Positions 30,205 to 39,738 of a stretch of 43,733 bases of DNA are shown piece by piece (positions within the stretch are counted from its first letter, which is position 1; each line of letters begins with the position of its first letter). Under the pieces are notes generated by a model, which did not search any database, had not been told where the DNA came from, and saw only the letters and a list, made by a program, of their open reading frames with translations. A program made the translations under genes and the position numbers. The stretch lies in the NCBI GenBank assembly GCA_037147175.1, contig JBAWVS010000021.1, positions 1-43,733 of the forward strand, in the 5' to 3' direction. The stretch is from a bacterium (GTDB lineage Bacteria; Cyanobacteriota; Vampirovibrionia; Gastranaerophilales; UBA9971).

Positions 30205-31146
30205 TTAATTTTTAACGACGCACATTCCTGCATTGTTAACTAATTGAAGATCTTCATCAGGATTTATTCCTGTTGTAGTTAAATAATTGCCCACTAAAAG
30301 AGCATTTACACCGGCTTTTATGCCTAAAAGCTGATATTCTTTTGAAAATCTTGTTGATCTTCCTCCGGCATATCTTATTAAAGATTTTGGGAGGGCTATT
30401 CTGAATATTGCAATGGTTTTAAGGATTTCTTCTTCGTCAATTTCAGACTGAAGGTTTTCCAGAGGAGTTCCTTCTATTGGATTTAAGAAATTAATAGGCA
30501 CAGAAGTCGGATTCAATTCCGCAAGCTCAAGGGCCATTTCTATTCTTTGCTGTCTTGATTCGCCCATTCCTATAATAACACCTGTACAGGCTTCTATGCC
30601 GTATTTTTGAATAAGTTTGACTGTATTAATTCTGTCCTGAAAATCATGAGTTGTGCAAATATTTTCGTGGAAAGACTTTGAGGTGTTTATATTATGGTTA
30701 TATCTTTCTATCCCTGCTTCTTTAATCTGTTTAACCTGTTCTTCTTCAAGAATACCAAGAGAACAGCACGAATGAATACCTTCTATTGCCGAAACAGTTT
30801 TTATCATTTCTAATATTTTTTGAAAATCTTCTTTTTCGGGGCTTCTGCCGGAAGTTACCACGCAAAACCTTGTCGCACCGTTTTCTTTAGCGCTTTCTGC
30901 CGATTTTTTAACTTCTTCAACGGAAATCAAAGGATGAACAGTTATTTTTGCTTTGTGATGTCCGCTCTGGGAACAATATTTGCAATTTTCTTCGCATTTA
31001 CCTGTTTTAGCACTTATAATACTGCAAAATTCCACTTCATTATTCTTAAAATTTTCCTGTGTTATTTTTGATGAAATTTCTATCAACTCATTAACAGGTA
31101 AATTATATAATTCCATTAATTCATTTATTCTTTGTTCGTTATTCAT
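30205..31146 (-). CDS. bioB: Biotin synthase
   Basis: 313-aa radical SAM enzyme that inserts sulfur into dethiobiotin. The SAM cluster motif CX3CX2C is C-E-E-N-C-K-Y-C-S-Q-S; other family marks are C-C-S-L-G, Y-N-H-N-I-N-T-S, G-M-G-E-S and the arginine in Y-A-G-G-R-S-T-R-F that binds the auxiliary [2Fe-2S] cluster. I set the ATG at 31146 because AAAAGG lies about 9 nt upstream; a start ten codons earlier has no ribosome site. It is alone; no bioA, bioD or bioF is visible in the window. Confidence 0.95.
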   Translation of the reverse strand: MNNEQRINELMELYNLPVNELIEISSKITQENFKNNEVEFCSIISAKTGKCEENCKYCSQSGHHKAKITVHPLISVEEVKKSAESAKENGATRFCVVTSGRSPEKEDFQKILEMIKTVSAIEGIHSCCSLGILEEEQVKQIKEAGIERYNHNINTSKSFHENICTTHDFQDRINTVKLIQKYGIEACTGVIIGMGESRQQRIEMALELAELNPTSVPINFLNPIEGTPLENLQSEIDEEEILKTIAIFRIALPKSLIRYAGGRSTRFSKEYQLLGIKAGVNALLVGNYLTTTGINPDEDLQLVNNAGMCVVKN

Positions 31147-31279
31147 TTTTTTTAACCTTTTAAAAAAATTGCGCATCAGACATTGGTTTTTAGGATGCAG
31201 TACAATTTTATTTTATCAGAAACATGTTGAAGTTAATAACCATAATATTAACAATTCAAGCTATAGTGAGAGATGCGAG

Positions 31280-34200
31280 TTATTCTAAATAGCATAAAGG
31301 TAATGAGATATAAAAAGTTGTTCCGTCTTGAGGTCTTGTTTTGAACCAAATAAAGCCGTTATGCGCTTCTATTATTTTTTTTGCCAGAAAAAGCCCTGTT
31401 CCTGCACCAATTTTTCTTTCTATTGCCAGTGCCATTTCATAACGTTTGAATATTTTATCTTGCATTTCTTTAGAAATAGCTTTTCCTCCATTATGAACAG
31501 AAGTTATAACATAATTGTTTTTTTCATAATATTTAATTTCTACAGGTTCACCTGAGGGGCTATGGTCAATAGCATTTTCAATAACTGTAAAAAAGGCTTT
31601 CATTATTTCTGTTTTATCAAGGCTGACAAATAAAGAATCTTTTATTTTATGGAGTTGGATTTTAACAGATTTTGAACTGGCATAATCTGTTAATGTTTTG
31701 ATATTTTCTTCCAAAATTTTTGATATTTCGTATGTTTCAAAATCGAGTTTTTGTTTTCCTGCTTCATAGTTATAAATATCAACTGATTTGTTTAGCATAA
31801 TTGAAATATTGTTATTATTATCAATAATTTCTTTTATAATTTCTTTGTTTTTCTCGTTAGCTGTCTTTATAATGGCTTCAAGTGCTAATTTTTCCCCGAT
31901 AAGCGGCACATTAATATCATGTGCAAGCATTAAAACAAAAGTATTACGCATTTCTTCGGTTTCAATAAATTTTGATATTTCCCAAATAACAGATACGACA
32001 GAATCGCTGATTGTTTTTATCAGATTTATTTCATATTTTGACCATGTTCTTATTTCTTCCGCGCAAAGTACAATAAACCCGAATACTTTTATGTCTTTAT
32101 TGTATTTAACAAGCGGAACTGCTAATAATGCTTTTATTTTATATTTTTCAAAAAAGTCGGAAATATATTCGGGATAACATTCTTGAATATCGTTTATAAT
32201 AAAAGTTTCAAGATTATGAATAAGATTTAAAAATTGATTTGTGCAGACTCTCGGAAATACAAGATTATTTACTGATAAATCTGCTCTATCTATTACATAT
32301 TCATATTTTATGTTTAATTCATCAGGATTTATAGTCGAAGACTCAAGAAACAAAGCCCTGTTTAATCCAAATATCTCGGTAATTTTCTTTAAAAGCTTAT
32401 TATATGCTTGCTTTAAATTCGTTGTTAGTTTTATTTCCGAAATTATTTCTTTTAAAATTCTTTCTTTTTCTGCTGTTTCTTTTTCTTTTTCGTAGAGTTT
32501 CGCTTGATAAATACCTATTTCTGTTTGTTTAACAAGGGTTTTTATTAAATCATATTCTTCTTCTGATATAGGATTTGTTTTATTAAAATGAAGAACAAAC
32601 GCACCTATAACTTCATTTTCACTTATTAATGATATAGCGATAACACTTTTAATATTAAATTCCAGTATATGTTTTTCGACAGTTGTTCCGAATTTATTAT
32701 TTTCTTTCAGATATTTTTGGGTATCCGGAATGTAAAATCCTTTTTTTTCTATTATATTTAAAGATATCCATTCCAGATCAGAGGATTTGAATAAGCGATT
32801 ACTGATACTTTTTTCTTCAGGTGATTGAAGATATTCTCCATAATTATAGACATAGCCTTCGAGTTTACCGGTCTCTAATTCATAAATAAAACATCTGCCC
32901 GCATCAAAAGTTCTTCCGATTTCAGTAACGCAATTGTGTATTATTTCTTTCCTGTCAAGTGTGCTTCGTATTATTTCAATGATTTTTCTTGATAAAACTT
33001 CTCTTTTTGCTGTTTGTTTTTCTTTTTCATAGGTGTAAGCTTGATTTAAAGCTATGCCGAGCTGGTTTGAAATTGTTCTGAAAAAATTCAGCTTTTCACT
33101 GCTTAAAGTTTGGGGGGCTTTTGTATAATGCAAAGCAATAACACCTATAATTTTATTGGCAAAATATATTTTCATTGTCAGAGTGGATTTTACGTTATAT
33201 TCCCGAACATGTTCATAAGCGGGAGTGCCTTGAAGATTATGCTCTTTTATATACTCATTGATATCTGTGAGCAGCAAATCTTCTTTAAGCGCCTCAGAAA
33301 GCCAATATTTTTCTTTTTGTTTATCAAAGCTTATGATGCTTTTTACATCAGAAGATGAAAGGTATTCTGTGGTGTTATGAATTTTTTTATTTTCATCTAA
33401 TTCAAAAATAAAGCATCTGTCAGCATTAAAAAGTTTTCCTATTTCCGTAACAAAGATTTTTTGTATTTCATTAACATCAATAGTTGTTCTAATGGTTTCT
33501 ATTATTTTTCTTAAAAGTTTTTCTCTTTCTGCTGTTTCTTTTTCTTTTTCGTATAGTTCTGCCTGATTAATTGCTATTGCTGCTTGATCAGCGATACTTT
33601 TTAAAAAAATAAGATCCTCTTCAGAAAGAACGACTTGTTTCTTTATGTAATGCAATACAAAAGTAGCAGCAAACCTTCCCTCAATAATAATTGGAACCCC
33701 GTAACCGGATTTAACATCGATTAGGTGTAGCTGCTCTGAAACGCCCTGTTCTGCCATTAACTCGCTTATGTCTTTAACAGTTACAATCTTTCCTTCTTTA
33801 TGCGCAGGTTTTATCCAATTATCAAAGCGTTTGTCAAAAGTATAGCCTATTATACTTTTTACTTCCGGTGATGATAAATATTCTGTATCGGTTGTCAAAA
33901 ATTCGTCTTTTTCAGCATCAAAAAATCTCATAAAGCATCTGTCCGCATCAAACATCTTTCCTGTTTGAGTTACAATATTTTTTTTAATTTGTTCTATATC
34001 AAGAGAGCTTCTAATAATTTCAAGAGTTTTTCTTAAAAGATTTTCTCTTTCGACTGCCTGTTTTTCTTTTTCATAAAGTATTGATTGATAAATTGCTATT
34101 CCGACAGCAGAAGCAACATTTTTTATAAAAGTTATATCAGTTTCATTGAGTTTAACGGCTTTTTTTCCGTACATAATGATAATAGCTGCCATTAGCTTGT

Positions 34201-35182
34201 CTGAGTGAAAAATCGGGAAACCGTAAAACGATTTAATGTTAAACATTTCAAAAACTTCTGTTACAGGTTTAAGGGCATCTTTGTCCAAAGTGAGAAAAGC
34301 TTCTTTATCAGGAATAACAAAATCTTTGTTTGATTCAAATGCATTTTTAAAATATTTTAAAAATGCTGTTTTTTCTGTTATTAAGCCTATTATGCTTTTA
34401 TCCTGAGTAGAGGATAGATATTCGCTGTGTTCATCAATCGGTAAAAATTCATTTTTTTTCTGATCAATTAATCTTATATGACACCTGTCAGCATTAAAAA
34501 GTTTGCCAATTTCATTGGCGATACTGTTTTTGACCTGATTAATATCAATATTCCCTCTGATTGTTCGAATTATTGTTCTTAATAAAGCCTCTTTTTGTGC
34601 TGTTTCCTCGATTTGTTTAATTGCCTTGCTTTGTTTAAGAGCAATATAAATTTGTTCAACAAAAGTTCGAATAAACTCAATTTCTTTGCTTGAATAAAGT
34701 TTTGTCTTTTTAAAATCGACAACAAACAGCATTTTAATTTTATTTTCTTCAAAAAATGCATATCCAACTCCTGATTTCCAGTGGAAATCTATGCAAAATT
34801 TTTCAAGTTTAGTACCGTAAAGATTATTTTCTTTCAAGTATTTATGGCTATTGCCGACAAATAAGATGGTTTCATTTTTATTTAAATACAGGTCAATTAA
34901 TATTTTTGTCCAGTATTCAAAGTCATAGTCTTTTTCAAGATCTACGCCTATCATACTTTTTTTTTCTTTTGCGGATAAATATTCGGAAAATTCGTCTATA
35001 AGCAGCGGTTTTTGGTTTTCATCGTATTCAAGAATAAAGCATCTGTCCAGATTCATAACTTCTGATAAGCCGTATACAGAAGATTTTTTTATTTCATTTA
35101 TATCAATATTATTTCTAACATTGGCGATTAGTTGCCAAAGAAGTTTTTCTCTTTTAATCTGATTAATATTTTCTTTTGTCAT
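31280..35182 (-). CDS. Histidine kinase with six GAF-like repeats
   Basis: 1,300-aa cytosolic sensor kinase, very large for the family. Six tandem units of about 170-180 aa each start with a helix such as R-E-K-L-L-R-K-I-I-E-T-I-R-T-T-I-D followed by F-N-A-D-R-C-F; these are GAF-type sensory domains. The first five keep D/G-R-C; the sixth reads L-N-R-A-L. The kinase core is C-terminal: L-A-H-D-I-N-V-P-L (H box), V-I-E-N-A-I-D-H-S (N box) and G-A-G-T-G-L-F-L-A-K (G box). GGGG lies 8 nt before the ATG at 35182. The ligand is unknown. No response regulator is adjacent. Confidence 0.9.
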   Translation of the reverse strand: MTKENINQIKREKLLWQLIANVRNNIDINEIKKSSVYGLSEVMNLDRCFILEYDENQKPLLIDEFSEYLSAKEKKSMIGVDLEKDYDFEYWTKILIDLYLNKNETILFVGNSHKYLKENNLYGTKLEKFCIDFHWKSGVGYAFFEENKIKMLFVVDFKKTKLYSSKEIEFIRTFVEQIYIALKQSKAIKQIEETAQKEALLRTIIRTIRGNIDINQVKNSIANEIGKLFNADRCHIRLIDQKKNEFLPIDEHSEYLSSTQDKSIIGLITEKTAFLKYFKNAFESNKDFVIPDKEAFLTLDKDALKPVTEVFEMFNIKSFYGFPIFHSDKLMAAIIIMYGKKAVKLNETDITFIKNVASAVGIAIYQSILYEKEKQAVERENLLRKTLEIIRSSLDIEQIKKNIVTQTGKMFDADRCFMRFFDAEKDEFLTTDTEYLSSPEVKSIIGYTFDKRFDNWIKPAHKEGKIVTVKDISELMAEQGVSEQLHLIDVKSGYGVPIIIEGRFAATFVLHYIKKQVVLSEEDLIFLKSIADQAAIAINQAELYEKEKETAEREKLLRKIIETIRTTIDVNEIQKIFVTEIGKLFNADRCFIFELDENKKIHNTTEYLSSSDVKSIISFDKQKEKYWLSEALKEDLLLTDINEYIKEHNLQGTPAYEHVREYNVKSTLTMKIYFANKIIGVIALHYTKAPQTLSSEKLNFFRTISNQLGIALNQAYTYEKEKQTAKREVLSRKIIEIIRSTLDRKEIIHNCVTEIGRTFDAGRCFIYELETGKLEGYVYNYGEYLQSPEEKSISNRLFKSSDLEWISLNIIEKKGFYIPDTQKYLKENNKFGTTVEKHILEFNIKSVIAISLISENEVIGAFVLHFNKTNPISEEEYDLIKTLVKQTEIGIYQAKLYEKEKETAEKERILKEIISEIKLTTNLKQAYNKLLKKITEIFGLNRALFLESSTINPDELNIKYEYVIDRADLSVNNLVFPRVCTNQFLNLIHNLETFIINDIQECYPEYISDFFEKYKIKALLAVPLVKYNKDIKVFGFIVLCAEEIRTWSKYEINLIKTISDSVVSVIWEISKFIETEEMRNTFVLMLAHDINVPLIGEKLALEAIIKTANEKNKEIIKEIIDNNNNISIMLNKSVDIYNYEAGKQKLDFETYEISKILEENIKTLTDYASSKSVKIQLHKIKDSLFVSLDKTEIMKAFFTVIENAIDHSPSGEPVEIKYYEKNNYVITSVHNGGKAISKEMQDKIFKRYEMALAIERKIGAGTGLFLAKKIIEAHNGFIWFKTRPQDGTTFYISLPLCYLE

Positions 35183-35405
35183 GAATACGCCCCGGTTTGA
35201 AAAAATTTCAAATCGAATTTGTATGCAATGTTTTTGCAATAAGCCGGTAACAAAAAATTAAACCCGTAATATTGAGGGAAGATTTTAGCTGTTAAGTAGT
35301 TATTGCACTTATTTTGCACATAAATATATTTTTATGGAAAAATACATATTTTGCTATAGCACTGTTGGATATGACTTTATTACGTAAAATAAGAATTAAT
35401 TACTT

Positions 35406-36506
35406 TTAAATCAAAAATAGACCGTCTTTGTATATTAATTTATCGTCAGCATAAACTTCTGAGCCGTTTTTCATGTTTTTAATAATATCCCAGTGAAGTC
35501 CGGAAGTGTTTTTGCCGCCTGTTTCAGGATAAGAAGCTCCTAATGCCAAGTGGATAGAACCGCCGATTTTTTCGTCAAAAAGAATGTTTCCTGTTACATC
35601 CTGAATCATATCGTTTGTTCCAAAGGCCACTTCTCCTAAAAATTTTGCGCCTGCATCCTGATTAATCATATTGAGAAAAAAATCTTCGCCTTTTTCAGCA
35701 GTAGCGTGGACAACTTTGCCTTTTTCGAATTTCACATGAATATTATGAGATTCGTTACCTCTGTAAAGAGCGGGGAAGTCAAAGAAAATTTCGCCTTCAG
35801 CGCTGTCTTCCACAGGAGAAGTAAACACTTCGCCATCAGGGAAATTATTGCTTCCGCAGCAGTTAATCCATTTTCTTCCGTCAACAGAAAGCGTTAAATC
35901 TGTTTTTTCTCCGACAATTCTCAGAGTTTTAGTGCCGTTTAAGCCATTAACTAGCCTGTCTTGGCTTTGACCGATTTCTTTCCATTTGGCGACAGGGTCG
36001 TCAAGATGGAGATAGCAAGCTTTTATAAGAAATTCTTCATAGTCGTAAATTGACATTTTAGCTTCCTGAGCGAGCGCATTTGTCGGGAAATCGCATATAA
36101 CCCAGCTTAAAGTTCCTTCTGCCGCTCGACCAAGCATTTTTTCACTCAAAGGTCTTCTTGCTGCGGAAACTTTAGCGAGTTTCTCGGAGGGTACTCTTGC
36201 CGCGTTTTTGACATTATAAGGAGCGCCAATAGAAATATACCTGTCAACTTTATCGTATTCCATTGTTGTAAAAGGATCTACAAACTCTAATTGCTTATCA
36301 TTTGCGAATTTAAAGAAAGTTTCTGACTGTCCGTCCAGTCTTGTTCTTATTATCGGGAATGCCCCTCTTTTCAGAACTTCTTCATAAACCGCCAAAATAA
36401 GCGGTTTTGCCTGTGCTTCCGCACTAATTATTACCAGATCGTTTTCTTTAACGTTTGTACAGTAATCAACGAGAACATTCGCGTATTTTTTCCATAAAGT
36501 TTGCAT
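35406..36506 (-). CDS. M29 family aminopeptidase (AmpS-like)
   Basis: 366-aa cytosolic metallo-aminopeptidase. The M29 signatures are present: N-F-P-D-G-E-V-F-T-S-P (Glu ligand), L-G-E-V-A-F-G-T-N, F-D-E-K-I-G-G-S-I-H-L-A-L-G and H-W-D in the C-terminal segment. It removes N-terminal residues from peptides using two metal ions. AAGGAG precedes the ATG at 36506. A 17-bp sequence just upstream is repeated beyond the next gene. Length is close to that of thermophilic aminopeptidase T relatives (about 400 aa). Confidence 0.92.
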   Translation of the reverse strand: MQTLWKKYANVLVDYCTNVKENDLVIISAEAQAKPLILAVYEEVLKRGAFPIIRTRLDGQSETFFKFANDKQLEFVDPFTTMEYDKVDRYISIGAPYNVKNAARVPSEKLAKVSAARRPLSEKMLGRAAEGTLSWVICDFPTNALAQEAKMSIYDYEEFLIKACYLHLDDPVAKWKEIGQSQDRLVNGLNGTKTLRIVGEKTDLTLSVDGRKWINCCGSNNFPDGEVFTSPVEDSAEGEIFFDFPALYRGNESHNIHVKFEKGKVVHATAEKGEDFFLNMINQDAGAKFLGEVAFGTNDMIQDVTGNILFDEKIGGSIHLALGASYPETGGKNTSGLHWDIIKNMKNGSEVYADDKLIYKDGLFLI

Positions 36507-36515
36507 TTCTTATAC

Positions 36516-36532
36516 TCCTTATTTACATACTT
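36516..36532. repeat. 17-bp direct repeat, left copy
   Basis: TCCTTATTTACATACTT, identical to 36855-36871. The two copies bracket the small membrane-protein gene. Confidence 0.8.
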
Positions 36533-36536
36533 AGTT

Positions 36537-36845
36537 TTATTTAAATAAAAATTGAAAAATACTTAAAATTATTGAAACAATAATTAAAATAATAATTAAT
36601 AAAGGTCCTATTAGTCCAATAAGAAAAAATTTTGATTTTTTAATATTTCCAATGATTATTGCAAAAAGGAAACATACAGGCGTCAATAATATTGAACAAA
36701 CGAAAACCCAAGTAATAACATTGTTCGTTGAACCGGGGGCATCAAAAAGCATAGGAGACATAACTACAAAAGGAAGTGAGCAAACAATTCCTAGCCCATA
36801 TATTATCGATATTATTAAGGGGAATGAACTCTTCTTTTCTTTCAA
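36537..36845 (-). CDS. Small membrane protein with three hydrophobic segments
   Basis: 102-aa protein of three hydrophobic stretches: L-I-I-S-I-I-Y-G-L-G-I-V-C, W-V-F-V-C-S-I-L-L-T-P-V-C-F-L-F-A-I, and a very hydrophobic C-terminus L-I-G-L-I-G-P-L-L-I-I-I-L-I-I-V-S. The start is probably TTG at 36845, nine nt after AAGGA; a TTG at 36854 would touch the ribosome site directly. It lies between 17-bp direct repeats in the promoter region of the M29 gene. I do not recognise the family. Confidence 0.6.
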   Translation of the reverse strand: MKEKKSSFPLIISIIYGLGIVCSLPFVVMSPMLFDAPGSTNNVITWVFVCSILLTPVCFLFAIIIGNIKKSKFFLIGLIGPLLIIILIIVSIILSIFQFLFK

Positions 36846-36854
36846 CTTTTGCAA

Positions 36855-36871
36855 TCCTTATTTACATACTT
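36855..36871. repeat. 17-bp direct repeat, right copy
   Basis: Second perfect copy of TCCTTATTTACATACTT. It contains the ribosome site complement used by the small membrane gene, just as the left copy lies next to that of the M29 gene. Confidence 0.8.
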
Positions 36872-36940
36872 TTTTGAGATTGTTTTATATTAACATTTAT
36901 TCTCTAAATTGTCTTTATCAGCCGAATTATGAATTAGGCT

Positions 36941-37086
36941 AACTCGAGTTTTAACATAATTAACTAACCTGTCATTCTGAGGCTTGTTCAAAGAGCGTTT
37001 CCAAAAAAGTATTTAAGATTAAAAAGCAAAAGGGACAAAGATTTTGCTTTGTCCAATATTACAATAAGAATATTAATTGGAAATGG
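36941..37086. repeat. Degenerate family B repeat
   Basis: AACTCGAGTTTTAAC at the left end, then CTGTCATTCTGAGGC, TCCAAAAAAGTATTTAAG and AAAAGGGACAAAG...TTTGCTTTGTCCAA match the 8325 and 20054 elements with many substitutions. It fills most of the 302-bp gap before hisS; nothing else is seen there. Confidence 0.6.
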
Positions 37087-37157
37087 GGGCTATTTAGAAA
37101 GAATTATTTGGACAAATTCAAGGGTAGAGGCCAAATTAGCGGCTGCCGGCATGTAAT

Positions 37158-38399
37158 TTATGCGTTAGATACCGTTTCAATAAGGACTTCTATAGAGTTA
37201 ATTTTTTGCTGTTCGCCTGTTGTCATGTTTTTAAGCGTATAGAACCCTGAAGAAATTTCGTCTTCGCCTAAAATCACCGCAAATTGTGCTGTTTTGGAAG
37301 CTTTTTCAATCTGTTTTTGGAATTTTCTGTTTGCAAGGTCAAAATCACAGGGAATCCCCTCTTTTCTTAGTTTTCCCGTCAGTTCAAAAGCTTGTTTAAT
37401 ATTATTAGTAACTATAAAAGCTTTCAACTGTTTGGACTCAAGAGGAGGCAATAGAGAAATAACTCTTTCCATGCCGAAAGCCCAACCAACAGCAGGAGTG
37501 GGAGAACCTCCAAGCATTTCTACAAGGGGATCATATCTTCCGCCGCCGCAAACAGCATTTTGCGCTCCAAGATTGGTGCTTGTGATTTCAAAAACAGTTC
37601 TGTTGTAGTAATCCAGACCCCTTACGAGTCTTTTGTTAATTACATAATTTATATTTAAAGCGTTTAAGTACCCTTGCAGGTCAGAAAAATGCTTAACGCA
37701 ATCTTCGCAAATAAAGTCTTTATTTATTACAGAATCGATTTCGGGACTTAAAAAAAGCTCACCGCATTTTTCATTTTTGCAATCAAGCATTCTGAGAGGA
37801 TTTTTTTCAAATCTTAAATGACAATCAGTACAAAATTCTGCCAGTTTAGGTTTTACTGCTTCTTTTATCTTTTCTTTATAGGCATTTCTGCATTTAGGAC
37901 AGCCGATATTGTTTATTTCAAGCGATAAATTCTTTAAACCGAGTTCATCAAGAAGAGTCATTGCAATATTTATAACTTCCGCATCGGCACTGGCATTTTC
38001 TATACCGAAAAGTTCAACGCCTAATTGGTGAAACTGTCTTTGTCTGCCTGCCTGCGGTCTTTCATAACGAAACATCGGACCTTTGTACCAGAGTTTTACA
38101 GGAGTCGGATATCTGTGCATTCCGTTTTCTATGAAGGCTCTAACCACTCCTGCCGTATTTTCAGGTCTTAAAGTCAGGCTTCTTTCTTTTTGGATGAAAG
38201 TATACATTTCTTTATTGACAATATCGGTCGAATCCCCGACACCACGGGTAAAAAGTTCTGTGGTTTCAAAGATGGGAGTTCTTATTTCCTGATAATTTGC
38301 GTTATTAAAAATATTTTTGGCTTTTTCTTCAACGTACTGCCAGATGTAGGAATCGCCCGGAAGTATATCTTTTGTGCCTTTAGGGGTTTTAAAGTTCAT
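37158..38399 (-). CDS. hisS: Histidyl-tRNA synthetase
   Basis: 413-aa class II aminoacyl-tRNA synthetase that charges tRNA-His. Motif 2 is F-R-Y-E-R-P-Q-A-G-R-Q-R-Q-F-H-Q-L-G-V-E; the histidine-specific segment is R-G-L-D-Y-Y-N-R-T-V-F-E; motif 3 is A-V-G-W-A-F-G-M-E-R. The insertion domain has C-P-K-C, C-T-D-C-H and C-K-N-E-K-C, a Cys set also seen in many anaerobes. Its ATG overlaps the rph stop codon by one base, so the two are translationally coupled. Confidence 0.97.
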   Translation of the reverse strand: MNFKTPKGTKDILPGDSYIWQYVEEKAKNIFNNANYQEIRTPIFETTELFTRGVGDSTDIVNKEMYTFIQKERSLTLRPENTAGVVRAFIENGMHRYPTPVKLWYKGPMFRYERPQAGRQRQFHQLGVELFGIENASADAEVINIAMTLLDELGLKNLSLEINNIGCPKCRNAYKEKIKEAVKPKLAEFCTDCHLRFEKNPLRMLDCKNEKCGELFLSPEIDSVINKDFICEDCVKHFSDLQGYLNALNINYVINKRLVRGLDYYNRTVFEITSTNLGAQNAVCGGGRYDPLVEMLGGSPTPAVGWAFGMERVISLLPPLESKQLKAFIVTNNIKQAFELTGKLRKEGIPCDFDLANRKFQKQIEKASKTAQFAVILGEDEISSGFYTLKNMTTGEQQKINSIEVLIETVSNA

Positions 38400-39136
38400 T
38401 AGTTTTCTCCTATACCTAAAGACTGTTTTTGAATTTTAACTATTTCTTTTATGCCTTTTTCTCCCAGATCAAGAATTTTCATCATATCTTCTCTGGAAAA
38501 AGGTGCTTCTTCACTGGTTGTCTGAAATTCAAGAATCTTTCCCGATTCTGTCATTACAATATTAGCATCGGCATCAGCGCTTGAATCCTCTGAATAATCA
38601 ACATCAAGCATTATCTCTCCTTTGATGATGCCTACACTAACCGCAGCAACAGGTTCGATAATGGGAATCTCTTTAATTGCTCCCGAATTTTTTAATTTTG
38701 ACAAAGCATCATAAAGAGCTATGAAACCGCCTGAAATACTTGCTGTTCGAGTTCCGCCGTCTGCCTGGATTACATCGGCATCAATCGTTATAGTTCTTTC
38801 TCCGATTTTGGTCAAATCCACACAAGCTCTCAAGCTTCTGCCTATAAGCCTTTGGATTTCTTGAGTTCTTCCTGAGATTAAAGTTCCCCTGTCACGGTTT
38901 ACTCTTGAGTGGGTAGAACCGGGAAGCAAAGAATATTCTGCCGTCAGCCAGCCTTTTCCGCTGTCATGAAGAAATCTTGGCACTTTGTTTTCAACAGTTG
39001 CCGTTACTATGACTTTTGTATCTCCAAATTCCACAAGTACAGAGCCGTCTGCATGTTTTGTGAAATTTCTTGTGAATTTAACGGGTCTTAATTCTTCAAG
39101 CCCTCTGTTATCTTTGCGTGAAATTATTTCCTGCAT
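38399..39136 (-). CDS. rph: Ribonuclease PH
   Basis: 245-aa phosphorolytic 3'-to-5' exoribonuclease that trims tRNA 3' ends. Markers are [24 protein letters not shown] near the start, [33 protein letters not shown], and [18 protein letters not shown]. All active-site regions are present and length is normal. AAGGA lies upstream of the ATG. It is the first gene of the rph-hisS pair. Confidence 0.97.
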   Translation of the reverse strand: MQEIISRKDNRGLEELRPVKFTRNFTKHADGSVLVEFGDTKVIVTATVENKVPRFLHDSGKGWLTAEYSLLPGSTHSRVNRDRGTLISGRTQEIQRLIGRSLRACVDLTKIGERTITIDADVIQADGGTRTASISGGFIALYDALSKLKNSGAIKEIPIIEPVAAVSVGIIKGEIMLDVDYSEDSSADADANIVMTESGKILEFQTTSEEAPFSREDMMKILDLGEKGIKEIVKIQKQSLGIGEN

Positions 39137-39291
39137 TAGTCCTTCTCTTTCTCAATAAGATAAGTAATAAAAAAATATTTTAAATTTTTATCATTTATCA
39201 CTGTTTTTTATGCTAAATTAATCTATAAATATAGTATCTGAAAAACATACTTTGATGTATATGTAAACAATTAACTTTTAGGTTATTTAAG

Positions 39292-39738
39292 ATGAGTGAA
39301 CTTAATATAAGTCAAGCTGAAGCGGATTTTTTGTTTAAAATGGAAAAAATCTCTGAAGATGATAAAGAATGGGAACTGCCAATTAGCGGAGGTAATATTA
39401 TAGTTCCGTTAGTATCTAAAGATAAAAAAGAAAATTTTTCTTTAGATATTTATCAAGGTCGTATTGATTTATCAAGAAGAAAGTATCAAACGCGAACCAG
39501 ACAAGTTATTATTTTGGCGCGTCTTGATTTTAGCAGTCCTCATCGAAATCCTGATGGAAACGATATTGGTGTTCCTCATTTACATTTATATAAGGAAGGT
39601 TATAATCATAAATGGGCATATCCTGTACCTAATGATATTTTTGTTGATATAAATGATAATTGGCAAACTTTATTTGATTTTATGAAATTTTGTAATATTT
39701 CAGAATCGCCAAATTTTAAAAAAGGTTTATTTTCATGA
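39292..39738 (+). CDS. DUF6978-like protein
   Basis: 148-aa soluble protein. It opens L-N-I-S-Q-A-E-A-D-F-L and has the block I-D-L-S-R-R-K-Y-Q-T-R-T-R-Q-V-I-I-L-A-R-L-D, then P-H-R-N-P-D-G-N-D-I and P-H-L-H-L-Y-K-E-G-Y, ending with W-A-Y-P-V-P. I recognise this as the DUF6978 pattern, from memory and not from a search. The conserved P-H-L-H could be catalytic or metal-binding. Its stop overlaps the next start (ATGA), so the pair is one unit. Such pairs are usually accessory, with toxin-antitoxin or defence roles suspected. Its base composition is more AT-rich than the flanking rph and metG. Confidence 0.72.
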   Translation: MSELNISQAEADFLFKMEKISEDDKEWELPISGGNIIVPLVSKDKKENFSLDIYQGRIDLSRRKYQTRTRQVIILARLDFSSPHRNPDGNDIGVPHLHLYKEGYNHKWAYPVPNDIFVDINDNWQTLFDFMKFCNISESPNFKKGLFS

